Virus record (IMG/VR): IMGVR_UViG_3300044678_003134
Coordinates: 1-23,180 of that record
Direction: 5' to 3' (one strand)
DNA: 23,180 nucleotides
DNA from: a virus
Every line of letters starts with the position of its first letter. Position 1 is the stretch's first letter. Under the pieces are notes generated by a model. It saw nothing but the letters and a program-made list of their open reading frames with translations, did no database searches and had not been told where the DNA came from. The position numbers and the translations under genes are program-made. This document shows, in pieces, positions 6,852 through 13,735 of the stretch.

Positions 6852-8566
6852 TCTGAATATAAATCTCTTTGTTGTTTTGTATCTGCTCTTAATACAGATT
6901 CAGACCTAAAGTAATAAAGAGATTTCAATCCAAGTTTCCATGCTTCAATGTGAACTTGATTAATAAATTTAGCAGGTGCATCACTAAAGAATGCAAGATT
7001 CAATGATTGTCCTTGGTCAATATATCTTTGTCTAATCCCTGCTTGTCTAACAAGTTCAAGTTGATTAATTTCCTTGAATGTTTTAAAAACAGCTTTTTCT
7101 TCAGCAGTCATACATCTAACATTAACCACAGAACCTTTATCTTCAGAAATAGCATCCCATACTTGCGGTAAATTTTTACCTTTAGATTCTAATAACTGTT
7201 CTAAGAATGGATTTCTTCTAATATGTAAACCTTTTGCATCATCATCCATATAAAGGTTTGCTGCGATTGGTTCAATTCCTTGTGAATATCCACCTGCAAG
7301 TTTTGATGAAGACCTATTTGGAGCAATAGCAAGAAGAGTTAAATTTCTTCTTCCTGTTCCTTTACACCATTCGGGTTCACCATATTCTTTTGCTAAAGCT
7401 ATTGTTGCTTTTTCAGATTCATCTTTAATATGTTTAAAGATAATATTTGTCCAAGCATTTGCTTCAATAGAAATAAATGGAATCATTTTGCTTTGTAAGA
7501 AACTATGCCATCCTAAAGCACCTAAACCTAATGCTCTTGACTTCGTAGCAAAGCGCACAGCATCCTCAATTCCTTTATATGTATCTGAGTTACCCTTTTG
7601 AAGGAAGTCTTCCATTACAGCATCTAAAAACATTATAGAAAGATACACAGTATCGGTATCTTTCCATTCTTCAAACTTTACAAGATTTAAAGAAGAAAGA
7701 CAACATACCAAAGTATGATTTTCATCTGTTGGTAAAAAGATTTCAGAGCATAAATTTGAATGTCTAATTTTTAAATCATTATTTTTCCACCATTCAGGTA
7801 CTACATTATTTGCATTGTCAATAAACATAGTATAAGGTTCACCTGTTTTTACCCTTTTCTTTATAGTTTCAAGCCAAATTTCCCTTTCCTTACCATTCTT
7901 TTCAATGACTTTATTCATAAATTCATCTGTAAAGATTGCTCCTTGATGAATATTATGTGATTGTCTATTTACATCACCTTTTGGTTCTCTTACCTCAAGA
8001 AATTCTTTAAATTCACCATGTTCAGCATTCAAATAAATAGCAACAGCACCTCTTCTCGTTTTTCCTTGCTTTGATGCTAAGATTGTTGAATCATAAGATT
8101 TAATAAATGGTATAATTCCATCTGAACTACCACCTCTACCATCTTTAATTTTTGTACCAATTGCTCTAATAGTGGAAAAATCATAAGCAGTACCTCCACC
8201 ATATTTTGAAAGCATTGCCATTTCAAGATTCTTGCGATAAATTTCATACATAGAATCACCGACATGAGATGAAAAACAACTAATTGGTAATGCTACATCT
8301 GTTCCAAGATTAGCCATTACAGGTGTAGATGGTATCAACCACCCTTTCCAAAGTATATCAAAGAATCTCTCTTGCAATTCAGGTTTATTTAATAACTCTG
8401 CTGCTCTTGATGATACTCTTACATATCCTTCTTTTGGTGTTTCACCATCAAGAAGATAACCACCTTTAATTGTTGTTAAATAAAGACCATTATTACCCCA
8501 TTCAGGAAAGTCAATACCAACTTTCCAACCCATATTTCTTGCTATGTCGTGTGTTTCTATTTTCAT
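6830..8566 (-). CDS. nrdA: Class I ribonucleotide reductase large (catalytic) subunit NrdA
   Basis: It reduces ribonucleoside diphosphates to deoxyribonucleotides together with NrdB. All catalytic residues expected from E. coli NrdA are visible: the redox pair Cys97 (SCFSS) and Cys288 (LVCCLSSLNL), the active-site NLCSE motif with Cys273 and Glu275, the radical-transfer pair Tyr551-Tyr552 (SLYYFRS), and the C-terminal shuttle cysteines CLMC (573/576), four residues from the end. At 578 residues it is about 180 shorter than E. coli NrdA (761). The shortage is at the N-terminus: no ATP-cone is present and the N-terminal helical domain is small, so dATP feedback inhibition through a cone is not expected. 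nrdB lies 9 bases upstream on the same strand, and a terminator follows the stop. Identity is secure. Confidence 0.96.
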   Translation of the reverse strand: MKIETHDIARNMGWKVGIDFPEWGNNGLYLTTIKGGYLLDGETPKEGYVRVSSRAAELLNKPELQERFFDILWKGWLIPSTPVMANLGTDVALPISCFSSHVGDSMYEIYRKNLEMAMLSKYGGGTAYDFSTIRAIGTKIKDGRGGSSDGIIPFIKSYDSTILASKQGKTRRGAVAIYLNAEHGEFKEFLEVREPKGDVNRQSHNIHQGAIFTDEFMNKVIEKNGKEREIWLETIKKRVKTGEPYTMFIDNANNVVPEWWKNNDLKIRHSNLCSEIFLPTDENHTLVCCLSSLNLVKFEEWKDTDTVYLSIMFLDAVMEDFLQKGNSDTYKGIEDAVRFATKSRALGLGALGWHSFLQSKMIPFISIEANAWTNIIFKHIKDESEKATIALAKEYGEPEWCKGTGRRNLTLLAIAPNRSSSKLAGGYSQGIEPIAANLYMDDDAKGLHIRRNPFLEQLLESKGKNLPQVWDAISEDKGSVVNVRCMTAEEKAVFKTFKEINQLELVRQAGIRQRYIDQGQSLNLAFFSDAPAKFINQVHIEAWKLGLKSLYYFRSESVLRADTKQQRDLYSECLMCEG

Positions 8567-8575
8567 AATTTTATT

Positions 8576-9541
8576 TTAAAATAAGTCATCTACAAAATTC
8601 CAATCTTCATTTGGTTTTGAGTATCCATGCTCACGATTGTTGAAAAAATCGGTTTGTTGCTCTCCTGATGTTGCAATATAAAACCACTCCATATCCATAA
8701 GTAATTCGTTATCAACATTATAAACAGGTTGTAACATTAATTCTTTAAGTTTTCTATTCGCTCTATCATACATAAAATTTTTAAGACTTACTTTTGTGAT
8801 TGTTTCCAAATCACCAAGTTCAAAAATTTTATCAATATAATTAAATTCATTTGCTAAAGCTAAATCAACACCTTGATAAATCATATCTTTTAAATCTTCG
8901 GTCCAAATATGTGGATTTTCTTCAATAAGAGTTCTAAATAATTTACAACCTGATTCACTATGTAATGATTCATCACGAATTGAAAAAATCATTTGTTGAC
9001 CAATGCCTGTCATTAAATTCTTTTTCCTAAAAGAAAGGAGAACTGCAAATGAAGAATATAATTGCATACCTTCTGCACAAGCAGAGAATAAAGCAAGACT
9101 TCTTGCAATATTAGAAAGATTAGTGTCATTAGGGTCAATTTCCATTAACACACTAAGTTTAGCCATTGTTTCAGCATCTTCCATAAAGGCTTTAAAATCA
9201 GTTAAACCTAATGTATCATTAAGGTATGAATAAGCAACTGCATGGATTGTTTCAAATGCACCAAATGTACTTGCCATCATTTTAATTTCAGGTACAGGAA
9301 ACCATTTAGTAACATAGGTTGACCAATAATCATTAACAACAGTTTCTGTTTGTGTAAACCCTTTTAAGATATTACCAACAACATTTTTTTCTTCTAATGT
9401 TAATTCGCCATTCCAATCTTTAACATCTTTTTGCATTGAAATTTCTGTATGTAACCAATGTGCATTCTGTTGTTTGAACCATGCTTCATAAGCCCATTGA
9501 TACTCAAATGGTTTGAATTCTAATCTTTCTTGTGTAATCAT
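8576..9541 (-). CDS. nrdB: Class I ribonucleotide reductase small (radical) subunit NrdB
   Basis: A 321-residue ferritin-like subunit that generates and holds the radical used by NrdA. By spacing against E. coli R2, the metal ligands are Glu66 (QTETVV; Asp in E. coli), Glu97 and His100 (FETIH), Glu157 (AEGMQ), Glu191 and His194 (DESLH). The radical tyrosine equivalent is present as Tyr104, four residues after His100, which points to a tyrosyl-radical enzyme and not a radical-tyrosine-less type. The acidic, aromatic C-terminal tail (WNFVDDLF) is the part that docks into NrdA. It is translated just before nrdA with a 9-base gap. A terminator of the upstream unit lies between it and the membrane protein gene, so its promoter is probably in the ~25 bases before the ATG or depends on read-through. 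Confidence 0.96.
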   Translation of the reverse strand: MITQERLEFKPFEYQWAYEAWFKQQNAHWLHTEISMQKDVKDWNGELTLEEKNVVGNILKGFTQTETVVNDYWSTYVTKWFPVPEIKMMASTFGAFETIHAVAYSYLNDTLGLTDFKAFMEDAETMAKLSVLMEIDPNDTNLSNIARSLALFSACAEGMQLYSSFAVLLSFRKKNLMTGIGQQMIFSIRDESLHSESGCKLFRTLIEENPHIWTEDLKDMIYQGVDLALANEFNYIDKIFELGDLETITKVSLKNFMYDRANRKLKELMLQPVYNVDNELLMDMEWFYIATSGEQQTDFFNNREHGYSKPNEDWNFVDDLF

Positions 9542-9560
9542 TTTTATAAGTTATTAGTAT

Positions 9561-9596
9561 AAAAAAATCCTGCTTATATTTTACTACAAACAGGAT
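9561..9596 (-). terminator. Probable terminator after the small membrane protein gene
   Basis: ATCCTG (9567-9572) pairs with CAGGAT (9591-9596). The stem can continue after one mismatch (TT with AA), leaving a loop of about 12 bases. On the minus strand the stem is followed by TTTTTTT (9567 to 9561). It lies 14 bases past the stop of the membrane protein gene and about 20 bases before the nrdB start, separating the phoH unit from the reductase unit. It is weaker than the other two terminators. Confidence 0.6.
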
Positions 9597-9610
9597 ATGT
9601 TTTGTAATTG

Positions 9611-9865
9611 TTAGTCTAATCTTGTTGTTCTATAGATGAACCAAAAAGCACCTAATAGAAAAATAGGTAAAATAAATAATGTAAATTTTAATAATAAAAT
9701 ATCGGTTACCCATTGAAAGCCAAAGAATTGCATAAATGACAATATAAATATTGGTACAATCAAATATATGACAAATTTAGGCAAAAAGAATTGAAAACCA
9801 ACAAAAAAATGGTCTAAAATTTTACCTAACTTGCTGTGTACTATGTTATCTAAGAATTTTTTCAT
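9611..9865 (-). CDS. Small two-helix membrane protein, function unknown
   Basis: An 84-residue protein with a short basic amphipathic start (MKKFLDNIVHSKLGKILDHF) and two strongly hydrophobic stretches at about residues 31-50 (FVIYLIVPIFILSF...) and 58-78 (LLLKFTLFILPIFLLGAFWF), ending in a polar YRTTRLD tail. A hairpin in the inner membrane is the natural reading. Its ATG overlaps the stop of the PhoH gene in an ATGA arrangement (9862-9865), so the two are probably translationally coupled. Size and topology would also fit a class II holin, but there is no endolysin beside it and no sequence hallmark, so that remains a guess. A probable terminator follows. Confidence 0.7.
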   Translation of the reverse strand: MKKFLDNIVHSKLGKILDHFFVGFQFFLPKFVIYLIVPIFILSFMQFFGFQWVTDILLLKFTLFILPIFLLGAFWFIYRTTRLD

Positions 9866-10620
9866 AAAACTTTTTTATCATCAAATAATTTGGTTATTTT
9901 TTGGATTAATGGACTTCTTACGCAATCTGAATCTACAAATTCAATAACTTTAATATGGTCATCAAAATCTTTAAAATGTTCAGTTAAAAACATCAACCCA
10001 TTATCAGTTTTATCTTTAAAATCTCTTTGGCGAATATCGCCAATAATAATCATTTTACCACCTTCTTCCAAACGAGTTAGTACTGTTTCAGCATTATCAA
10101 CAGATACATTTTGAAATTCATCAAATATATTAATATTATCAAGAGATAAACCTCTAAGATTACCCATTGGAATAACTTCAATGATTTTTTCTTTAAATAA
10201 TATTTCCAATGCAATTGGACTTAGTAATTTATTTAGCTGCATTGAATAAGACATTAAAACATATTCTAATTTTTCTTCAACACCTCCGGGCAATATTCCA
10301 ATATCTTCTCCTTGTAGTTGTTTTAATGGTTTAAATATTCTAATTTTAGTATATTCATTATCATAAGATAAAAGTAAGTTTATTGCTTGTATTAATGCTA
10401 TAAATGTTTTACCTGCACCTGCTATTCCTGTTGCAATAACATACATTGATTCTTTGTCCAAGATTTCTTTTATGAATTTTTCTTGGTTTTCAGTTTTAGC
10501 ATTTATTTTTAAATAAGGCTTTCCAATTTTCTTTCTAATTTCATCTTTTCTTGCCCTTATTTTGTCTTGTTCAGTTTCCTCAACATTATATTTTTTTAAT
10601 TTTTTATTCAGACTCATCAA
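9862..10620 (-). CDS. phoH: PhoH-like P-loop ATPase
   Basis: A 252-residue NTPase. After a charged N-terminal helix region (1-45), residues 46-235 show the PhoH pattern: a helicase-like entry (NQEKFIKEIL), Walker A GIAGAGKT (65-72), the LPG signature (110-112) in 'GEDIGILPGGVEEKL', MGNLRGLSL (152-160), Walker B with DEFQN (167-171; usually DEAQN) and the sensor IIIGDIRQ (191-198). PhoH proteins are widespread in phages and related to superfamily 1 helicases. An RNA- or nucleic-acid-linked role is suspected, but no firm function is known. The gene starts 9 bases after the stop of the ECF-like sigma gene and overlaps the membrane protein gene by 4 bases. ATG ATG lies at the start, so either could be used. 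Confidence 0.92.
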   Translation of the reverse strand: MMSLNKKLKKYNVEETEQDKIRARKDEIRKKIGKPYLKINAKTENQEKFIKEILDKESMYVIATGIAGAGKTFIALIQAINLLLSYDNEYTKIRIFKPLKQLQGEDIGILPGGVEEKLEYVLMSYSMQLNKLLSPIALEILFKEKIIEVIPMGNLRGLSLDNINIFDEFQNVSVDNAETVLTRLEEGGKMIIIGDIRQRDFKDKTDNGLMFLTEHFKDFDDHIKVIEFVDSDCVRSPLIQKITKLFDDKKVL

Positions 10621-10629
10621 CCTTTTATT

Positions 10630-11151
10630 TCATGTAAATAGGTTGTCTGTAATGTTTGTTTTTAAAAAAGTTATTAATTTTTGGTCAAAATCTTTTATTT
10701 TTTGATAAGAAAGATTCATCTCTTTTATAAGAGTCTTATTATCATAATGTTTTAAATATTTATATTCATAAAAATTTTTTAAGGTTTCATCTTGACAAAT
10801 TTTCATAATTTCATTTACAGAATCAAATTGTTTTTCATAATCATAGTTAATGTAAATTGGGTCAATCTTTTGTGAATTTTCTTCTAATGAAGTATATTTT
10901 TTATATTTTTTTCTGTTTATTTTTCTCACATAATCATAAAAATGATTTTGTGTAACAGTAAACACCCAATTGTCTAATGTTTTTTTATTTAATTTCTTGT
11001 GATAATTGATAATTATCTTGCTCATCGTTTCTGCACTTAAATCTTTTGACAATTGTGCATCAGATGTCTTTGAGTAAAAATAATTTAAGACTAATTTTTC
11101 ATATTTTTTGAAAATTTGTTTGTCTAATTTTTCTTTTTCTATGTTTAACAT
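10630..11151 (-). CDS. ECF-like sigma-70 family protein
   Basis: A 173-residue protein with the two-domain plan of extracytoplasmic-function sigma factors. Residues about 12-84 match sigma region 2: 'IFKKYEKLVLNYFY', 'DLSAETMSKIIINYHK', and then 'LDNWVFTVTQNHFYDYVRKINRKK', very close to the family pattern 'aWLf.IarNl..DylRk.kR'. Residues about 115-165 (LKNFYEYKYLKHYDNKTLIKEMNLSYQKIKDF) fit the helix-turn-helix of region 4. The linker between them is Asp/Tyr-rich. I infer that it binds host RNA polymerase core and directs it to phage promoters. It lies between the primase and PhoH genes on the same strand. The match is to the family pattern; DNA specificity cannot be read, and it could instead be a sigma-like regulator without full promoter activity. 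Confidence 0.75.
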   Translation of the reverse strand: MLNIEKEKLDKQIFKKYEKLVLNYFYSKTSDAQLSKDLSAETMSKIIINYHKKLNKKTLDNWVFTVTQNHFYDYVRKINRKKYKKYTSLEENSQKIDPIYINYDYEKQFDSVNEIMKICQDETLKNFYEYKYLKHYDNKTLIKEMNLSYQKIKDFDQKLITFLKTNITDNLFT

Positions 11152-11175
11152 TTAATTTTTTCATTTTCTAATAAA

Positions 11176-12129
11176 TTATTGTTTTAAATTGGATTTCATT
11201 AATTCAAATATATGGTTTTTTCCGTATTTTTGCATATTTGAGTTTAAATCATCGTTGTTTTCATAAGTTTGTATTTTAACATTTGTTAAACCTAAGTTCA
11301 ATAATCGTTCCTGAATTTCTAAAGATGAATTTGGTGTTTTAAAATGATTAAAATCTTGTCTTTTTTCTATTGCATCAGGATTTAACATAATAACAACATT
11401 AGGTTTATATTTTATTAATTTTGATAGTATATTATCTTGCAAAGATTTACCCAATAATACAATGGTATTAACAGGTATTGTTGTATATTCAAAATATGCT
11501 TCAACAATATAAACAGTTGCATTCCAATTTATATTTTTTTCATTAAAAATGATTTCATTTTTATCTGCTTTTGGTAGTTTATATTTATAATAGTCATCTT
11601 TGAATGTTCTCGTTACAAAGAAGTTTAATTTATTTTCTAAATCATAAGATGGTATAATTATTCTATCTTTGTAATATCCTTCAGTACAAAATCCTAAATT
11701 ATCTTTTCTTATTATTGAATCGGTAACTTTTCTATTTTTTAGATATTCATATGCTTCAAGATGTAATGGATTATTTTTATCCATATCTCTAAATGATATA
11801 AATTCTTTTGGTAATGAAAATATCTTATACTTTTTTATCTGTGATAAAATAATTGGTTCATTCTCATACTTTAAAAATTGAGAAATTTGTTGTTTGTTTG
11901 CATATTTTTTAAATACAAAAAAAAGTGGACCTGATAATCCACATTTCCAACATTTACATACTTTATTGTATTTTCCCTTATTATTTAATGCAATATTGAC
12001 CTCAAGATTATATTTATTATCCGAAATACCATAATTTAATTTAGCACATTCAGGACAATTAAATTGTAATTGAGTTGATGAATTATTTTTAGGATGTCCA
12101 AATACAGATTCAAGTAAATTATAAATCAT
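11176..12129 (-). CDS. DnaG-type DNA primase with zinc ribbon and altered TOPRIM domain
   Basis: A 317-residue protein that would make RNA primers for replication. The N-terminal zinc ribbon is clear: Cys25-Cys28 (CPEC) and Cys60-Cys63 (CWKC). The catalytic core opens with 'YEYLKNRKVTDSIIRKDNLGFC' and 'YYKDRIIIPSYD' (152-163), equivalent to DnaG's 'F..RiifPi.d'. The TOPRIM part shows YIVEAYFEY (208-216; family form 'yivEGyfD') with the catalytic Glu210, then VVIMLNPDA (245-253) where the family has 'D.D': Asn250 replaces the first Asp and Asp252 remains. An acidic ENNDD (290-294) follows. No helicase domain is attached. It overlaps the RpoD-like sigma gene by 11 bases. Family is secure; activity is uncertain because of the Asn. 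Confidence 0.88.
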   Translation of the reverse strand: MIYNLLESVFGHPKNNSSTQLQFNCPECAKLNYGISDNKYNLEVNIALNNKGKYNKVCKCWKCGLSGPLFFVFKKYANKQQISQFLKYENEPIILSQIKKYKIFSLPKEFISFRDMDKNNPLHLEAYEYLKNRKVTDSIIRKDNLGFCTEGYYKDRIIIPSYDLENKLNFFVTRTFKDDYYKYKLPKADKNEIIFNEKNINWNATVYIVEAYFEYTTIPVNTIVLLGKSLQDNILSKLIKYKPNVVIMLNPDAIEKRQDFNHFKTPNSSLEIQERLLNLGLTNVKIQTYENNDDLNSNMQKYGKNHIFELMKSNLKQ

Positions 12130-12961
12130 TTTTTATAATTTTTAAAGATGAATCATGAATATTTTTTATTTCTTTTTCTGATAAATTCATAATTTCTGAA
12201 ATTTGTTTAAAACTTAATTCAGGTTTATCATTAAATCCATAAGTATACGATATAACTAACTTTTGAATTTTATTAAGTTTTTTAGTTTTTAATTTGTTTA
12301 TATCCATATCAAATATCATTTTATCACAATCCATAAATTGTGATGGTATAATATCCTCATATGTTAATCCTTCTGATGAATTTATTTCAGTATCTATAGA
12401 AATAATATTATTTTCATTAATTGCACTTAATGATTTTGCAATAATTTCATTTGCTGTTAATTGATTTAAATCATCACTTATATCATCAATATTTGGGTCG
12501 AATCCAAATTGATTATAAAAATTATTTTTTAATTCTAAATATTTTTGATTTAAAGTATGTTGTTTGCTTGGTTGTTTTATAATTTTAGATTCTTTTGCGA
12601 TTCCTTCTAAAATTGCTTGTTTAATCCACCAAACGGCATATGTACTAAATTTAAAACCCCTTTTAGGGTCATAATCCTCAATTGCTCTTATTAGACCTAA
12701 ATTACCTGAAGAAATAACATCACTTAATTCATAAAAATTACTAGTTTTGTAATGTTTTGATATATTTAAAACAAATCTTAAATTATTTTTTATCAAAAGT
12801 TGTTTTATTTTAAAACATTTTGTTTCTTGATATTCATAGAATAATTTTATTTCTTCATCTTTACTTATCGGTTTTATTTTTCTTATTTCTTGATAATAGA
12901 ATTTTAGAATTTCGCTTGAATCCTTTGTTATTTTAACTGTTTTACAATTTATTTTTTTCAT
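12119..12961 (-). CDS. RpoD-like sigma-70 family sigma factor
   Basis: A 280-residue protein with nearly the whole conserved part of primary-type sigma factors. Region 1.2 is 'ILKFYYQEIRKIKPISKDEEIKLFYEY' (18-44). Regions 2.1-2.4 run from about 50 to 125 and include LIKNNLRFVLNISKHY, 'ELSDVISSGNLGLIRAIEDYDP' and 'GFKFSTYAVWWIKQAILEGI', the core-binding and -10-recognition helices. Region 3 follows to about 205, and region 4 (about 225-280) has 'FKQISEIMNLSEKEIKNIHDSSLKII', the -35-recognition helix-turn-helix. The long acidic region 1.1 of housekeeping sigmas is absent. It is first in a minus-strand run with the primase (11-base overlap), ECF-like sigma and PhoH. A TAnnTTTG box 16 bases upstream suggests transcription by the host polymerase. 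I infer that it redirects host polymerase to phage middle or late genes. Confidence 0.93.
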   Translation of the reverse strand: MKKINCKTVKITKDSSEILKFYYQEIRKIKPISKDEEIKLFYEYQETKCFKIKQLLIKNNLRFVLNISKHYKTSNFYELSDVISSGNLGLIRAIEDYDPKRGFKFSTYAVWWIKQAILEGIAKESKIIKQPSKQHTLNQKYLELKNNFYNQFGFDPNIDDISDDLNQLTANEIIAKSLSAINENNIISIDTEINSSEGLTYEDIIPSQFMDCDKMIFDMDINKLKTKKLNKIQKLVISYTYGFNDKPELSFKQISEIMNLSEKEIKNIHDSSLKIIKNDL

Positions 12962-12976
12962 ATTTTAGATAAAAAG

Positions 12977-12984
12977 CAAATTTA
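12977..12984 (-). promoter_or_regulatory. Candidate Bacteroidetes-type -7 box for the sigma/primase operon
   Basis: The minus strand reads TAAATTTG, an exact match to the Bacteroidetes -7 consensus TAnnTTTG, 15-16 bases before the sigma factor ATG (12961). No clear TTTG -33 box is seen at the usual 19-21 base spacing; only T-rich sequence is there. One such match by chance among the intergenic gaps is not very unlikely, so support is moderate. Confidence 0.4.
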
Positions 12985-13011
12985 CATAAAAAATTGAAAA
13001 TGAAAAAATTT

Positions 13012-13311
13012 TTAAGATTTTTTGTTTAAACGGTCATTTAAAATTAATACCAATTCTGACCATCTTTTCTCTATTAAAAATATATTTTTTTCATATGTTT
13101 CTGCTTTCTTTTTATATTCTTCTTTTTTTAGATTTTTAAAAAAGAAATCATCTTGAATTTGTTCATTTTCAATTTCATCAATTAATAAACTAAGTTTATT
13201 TTGGTTTTCTCTAAATTCATCAACTAAAAAATTAATTGTTTCTATAATTTTATCATTTTTTTCTTTTAAAAAGATTGATAAATTTTTTTCTAAAATTTCA
13301 TTAAGAATCAT
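13012..13311 (-). CDS. Small coiled-coil protein, function unknown
   Basis: A 99-residue, highly charged protein (Lys, Glu and Asn rich) that is almost certainly all-helical. Heptad-like spacing of Ile, Leu and Phe runs from MILNEILEKNLSIFL through 'KIIETINFLVDEFRENQNKLSLLIDEIENE' and again in 'YEKNIFLIEKRWSELVLILNDRL', which suggests a coiled-coil hairpin. No catalytic motif, Cys or transmembrane stretch is present. It follows the 132-residue glycine-rich protein on the same strand with a 22-base gap and precedes the sigma gene by 50 bases. Its position at the end of the gp6 block suggests a tail-assembly accessory, but this is only neighbourhood inference. Confidence 0.7.
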   Translation of the reverse strand: MILNEILEKNLSIFLKEKNDKIIETINFLVDEFRENQNKLSLLIDEIENEQIQDDFFFKNLKKEEYKKKAETYEKNIFLIEKRWSELVLILNDRLNKKS

Positions 13312-13333
13312 AATATGTAAATATAAAATTTAT

Positions 13334-13732
13334 TTATGAAATAATTACACCACCATCAGAAAAACTTGTAGTAGCACCATATACTACAATAGGTCCACCT
13401 GCATTTCCACCTGATGCTGCTACTTGTGTTCCGGGTATTGATGTTGTTGTAATTTTTGCTTCATTTGTTATTTCATCTATTATTGCTTTAATTGCTGTAT
13501 ACCAAAGTATATCATCATCATTTGCTGTACCATCTGTTAAATTCCCTGTAGGAAGACCTAATTCTCTTTTCATCATTAATACTTTTTCTGTTGCTCTAAT
13601 TGCAGACATGCCATTTCTTGTATTTGATAATGGTACTAATGGTTTTGGTATTTGACCAATGTTTGGTAATTCTTGAATTTCAAGAATTTTATTAACACTA
13701 TTAATTAAATTTTTTAAAATTTGATTTGTCAT
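13334..13732 (-). CDS. Small protein of the baseplate block, function unknown
   Basis: A 132-residue protein that I do not recognise. The first ~40 residues form a helix followed by a Pro-rich turn (IGQIPKPLVPLS). The middle is a helical segment (AIRATEKVLMMKRELGLP, then DDDILWYTAIKAIIDEITNEA). The tail is Gly/Ser/Thr-rich (VAASGGNAGGPIVVYGATTS, then SDGGVIIS), as often found in virion proteins. It starts 3 bases after the stop of the 641-residue gene and so belongs to the transcript beginning with the gp6-like gene. A minor tail or baseplate component is plausible; nothing in the sequence proves it. Confidence 0.7.
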   Translation of the reverse strand: MTNQILKNLINSVNKILEIQELPNIGQIPKPLVPLSNTRNGMSAIRATEKVLMMKRELGLPTGNLTDGTANDDDILWYTAIKAIIDEITNEAKITTTSIPGTQVAASGGNAGGPIVVYGATTSFSDGGVIIS

Positions 13733-13735
13733 ATT

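Noticed and set aside
9003-9233. Plus-strand open frame inside nrdB
   Set aside because: Antisense to a region encoding metal-ligand motifs of NrdB; no start context or domain.
9611-9865. Calling the two-helix membrane protein a holin
   Set aside because: Size and topology fit, but many small phage membrane proteins look the same, it is coupled to PhoH, and no lysis gene is adjacent.
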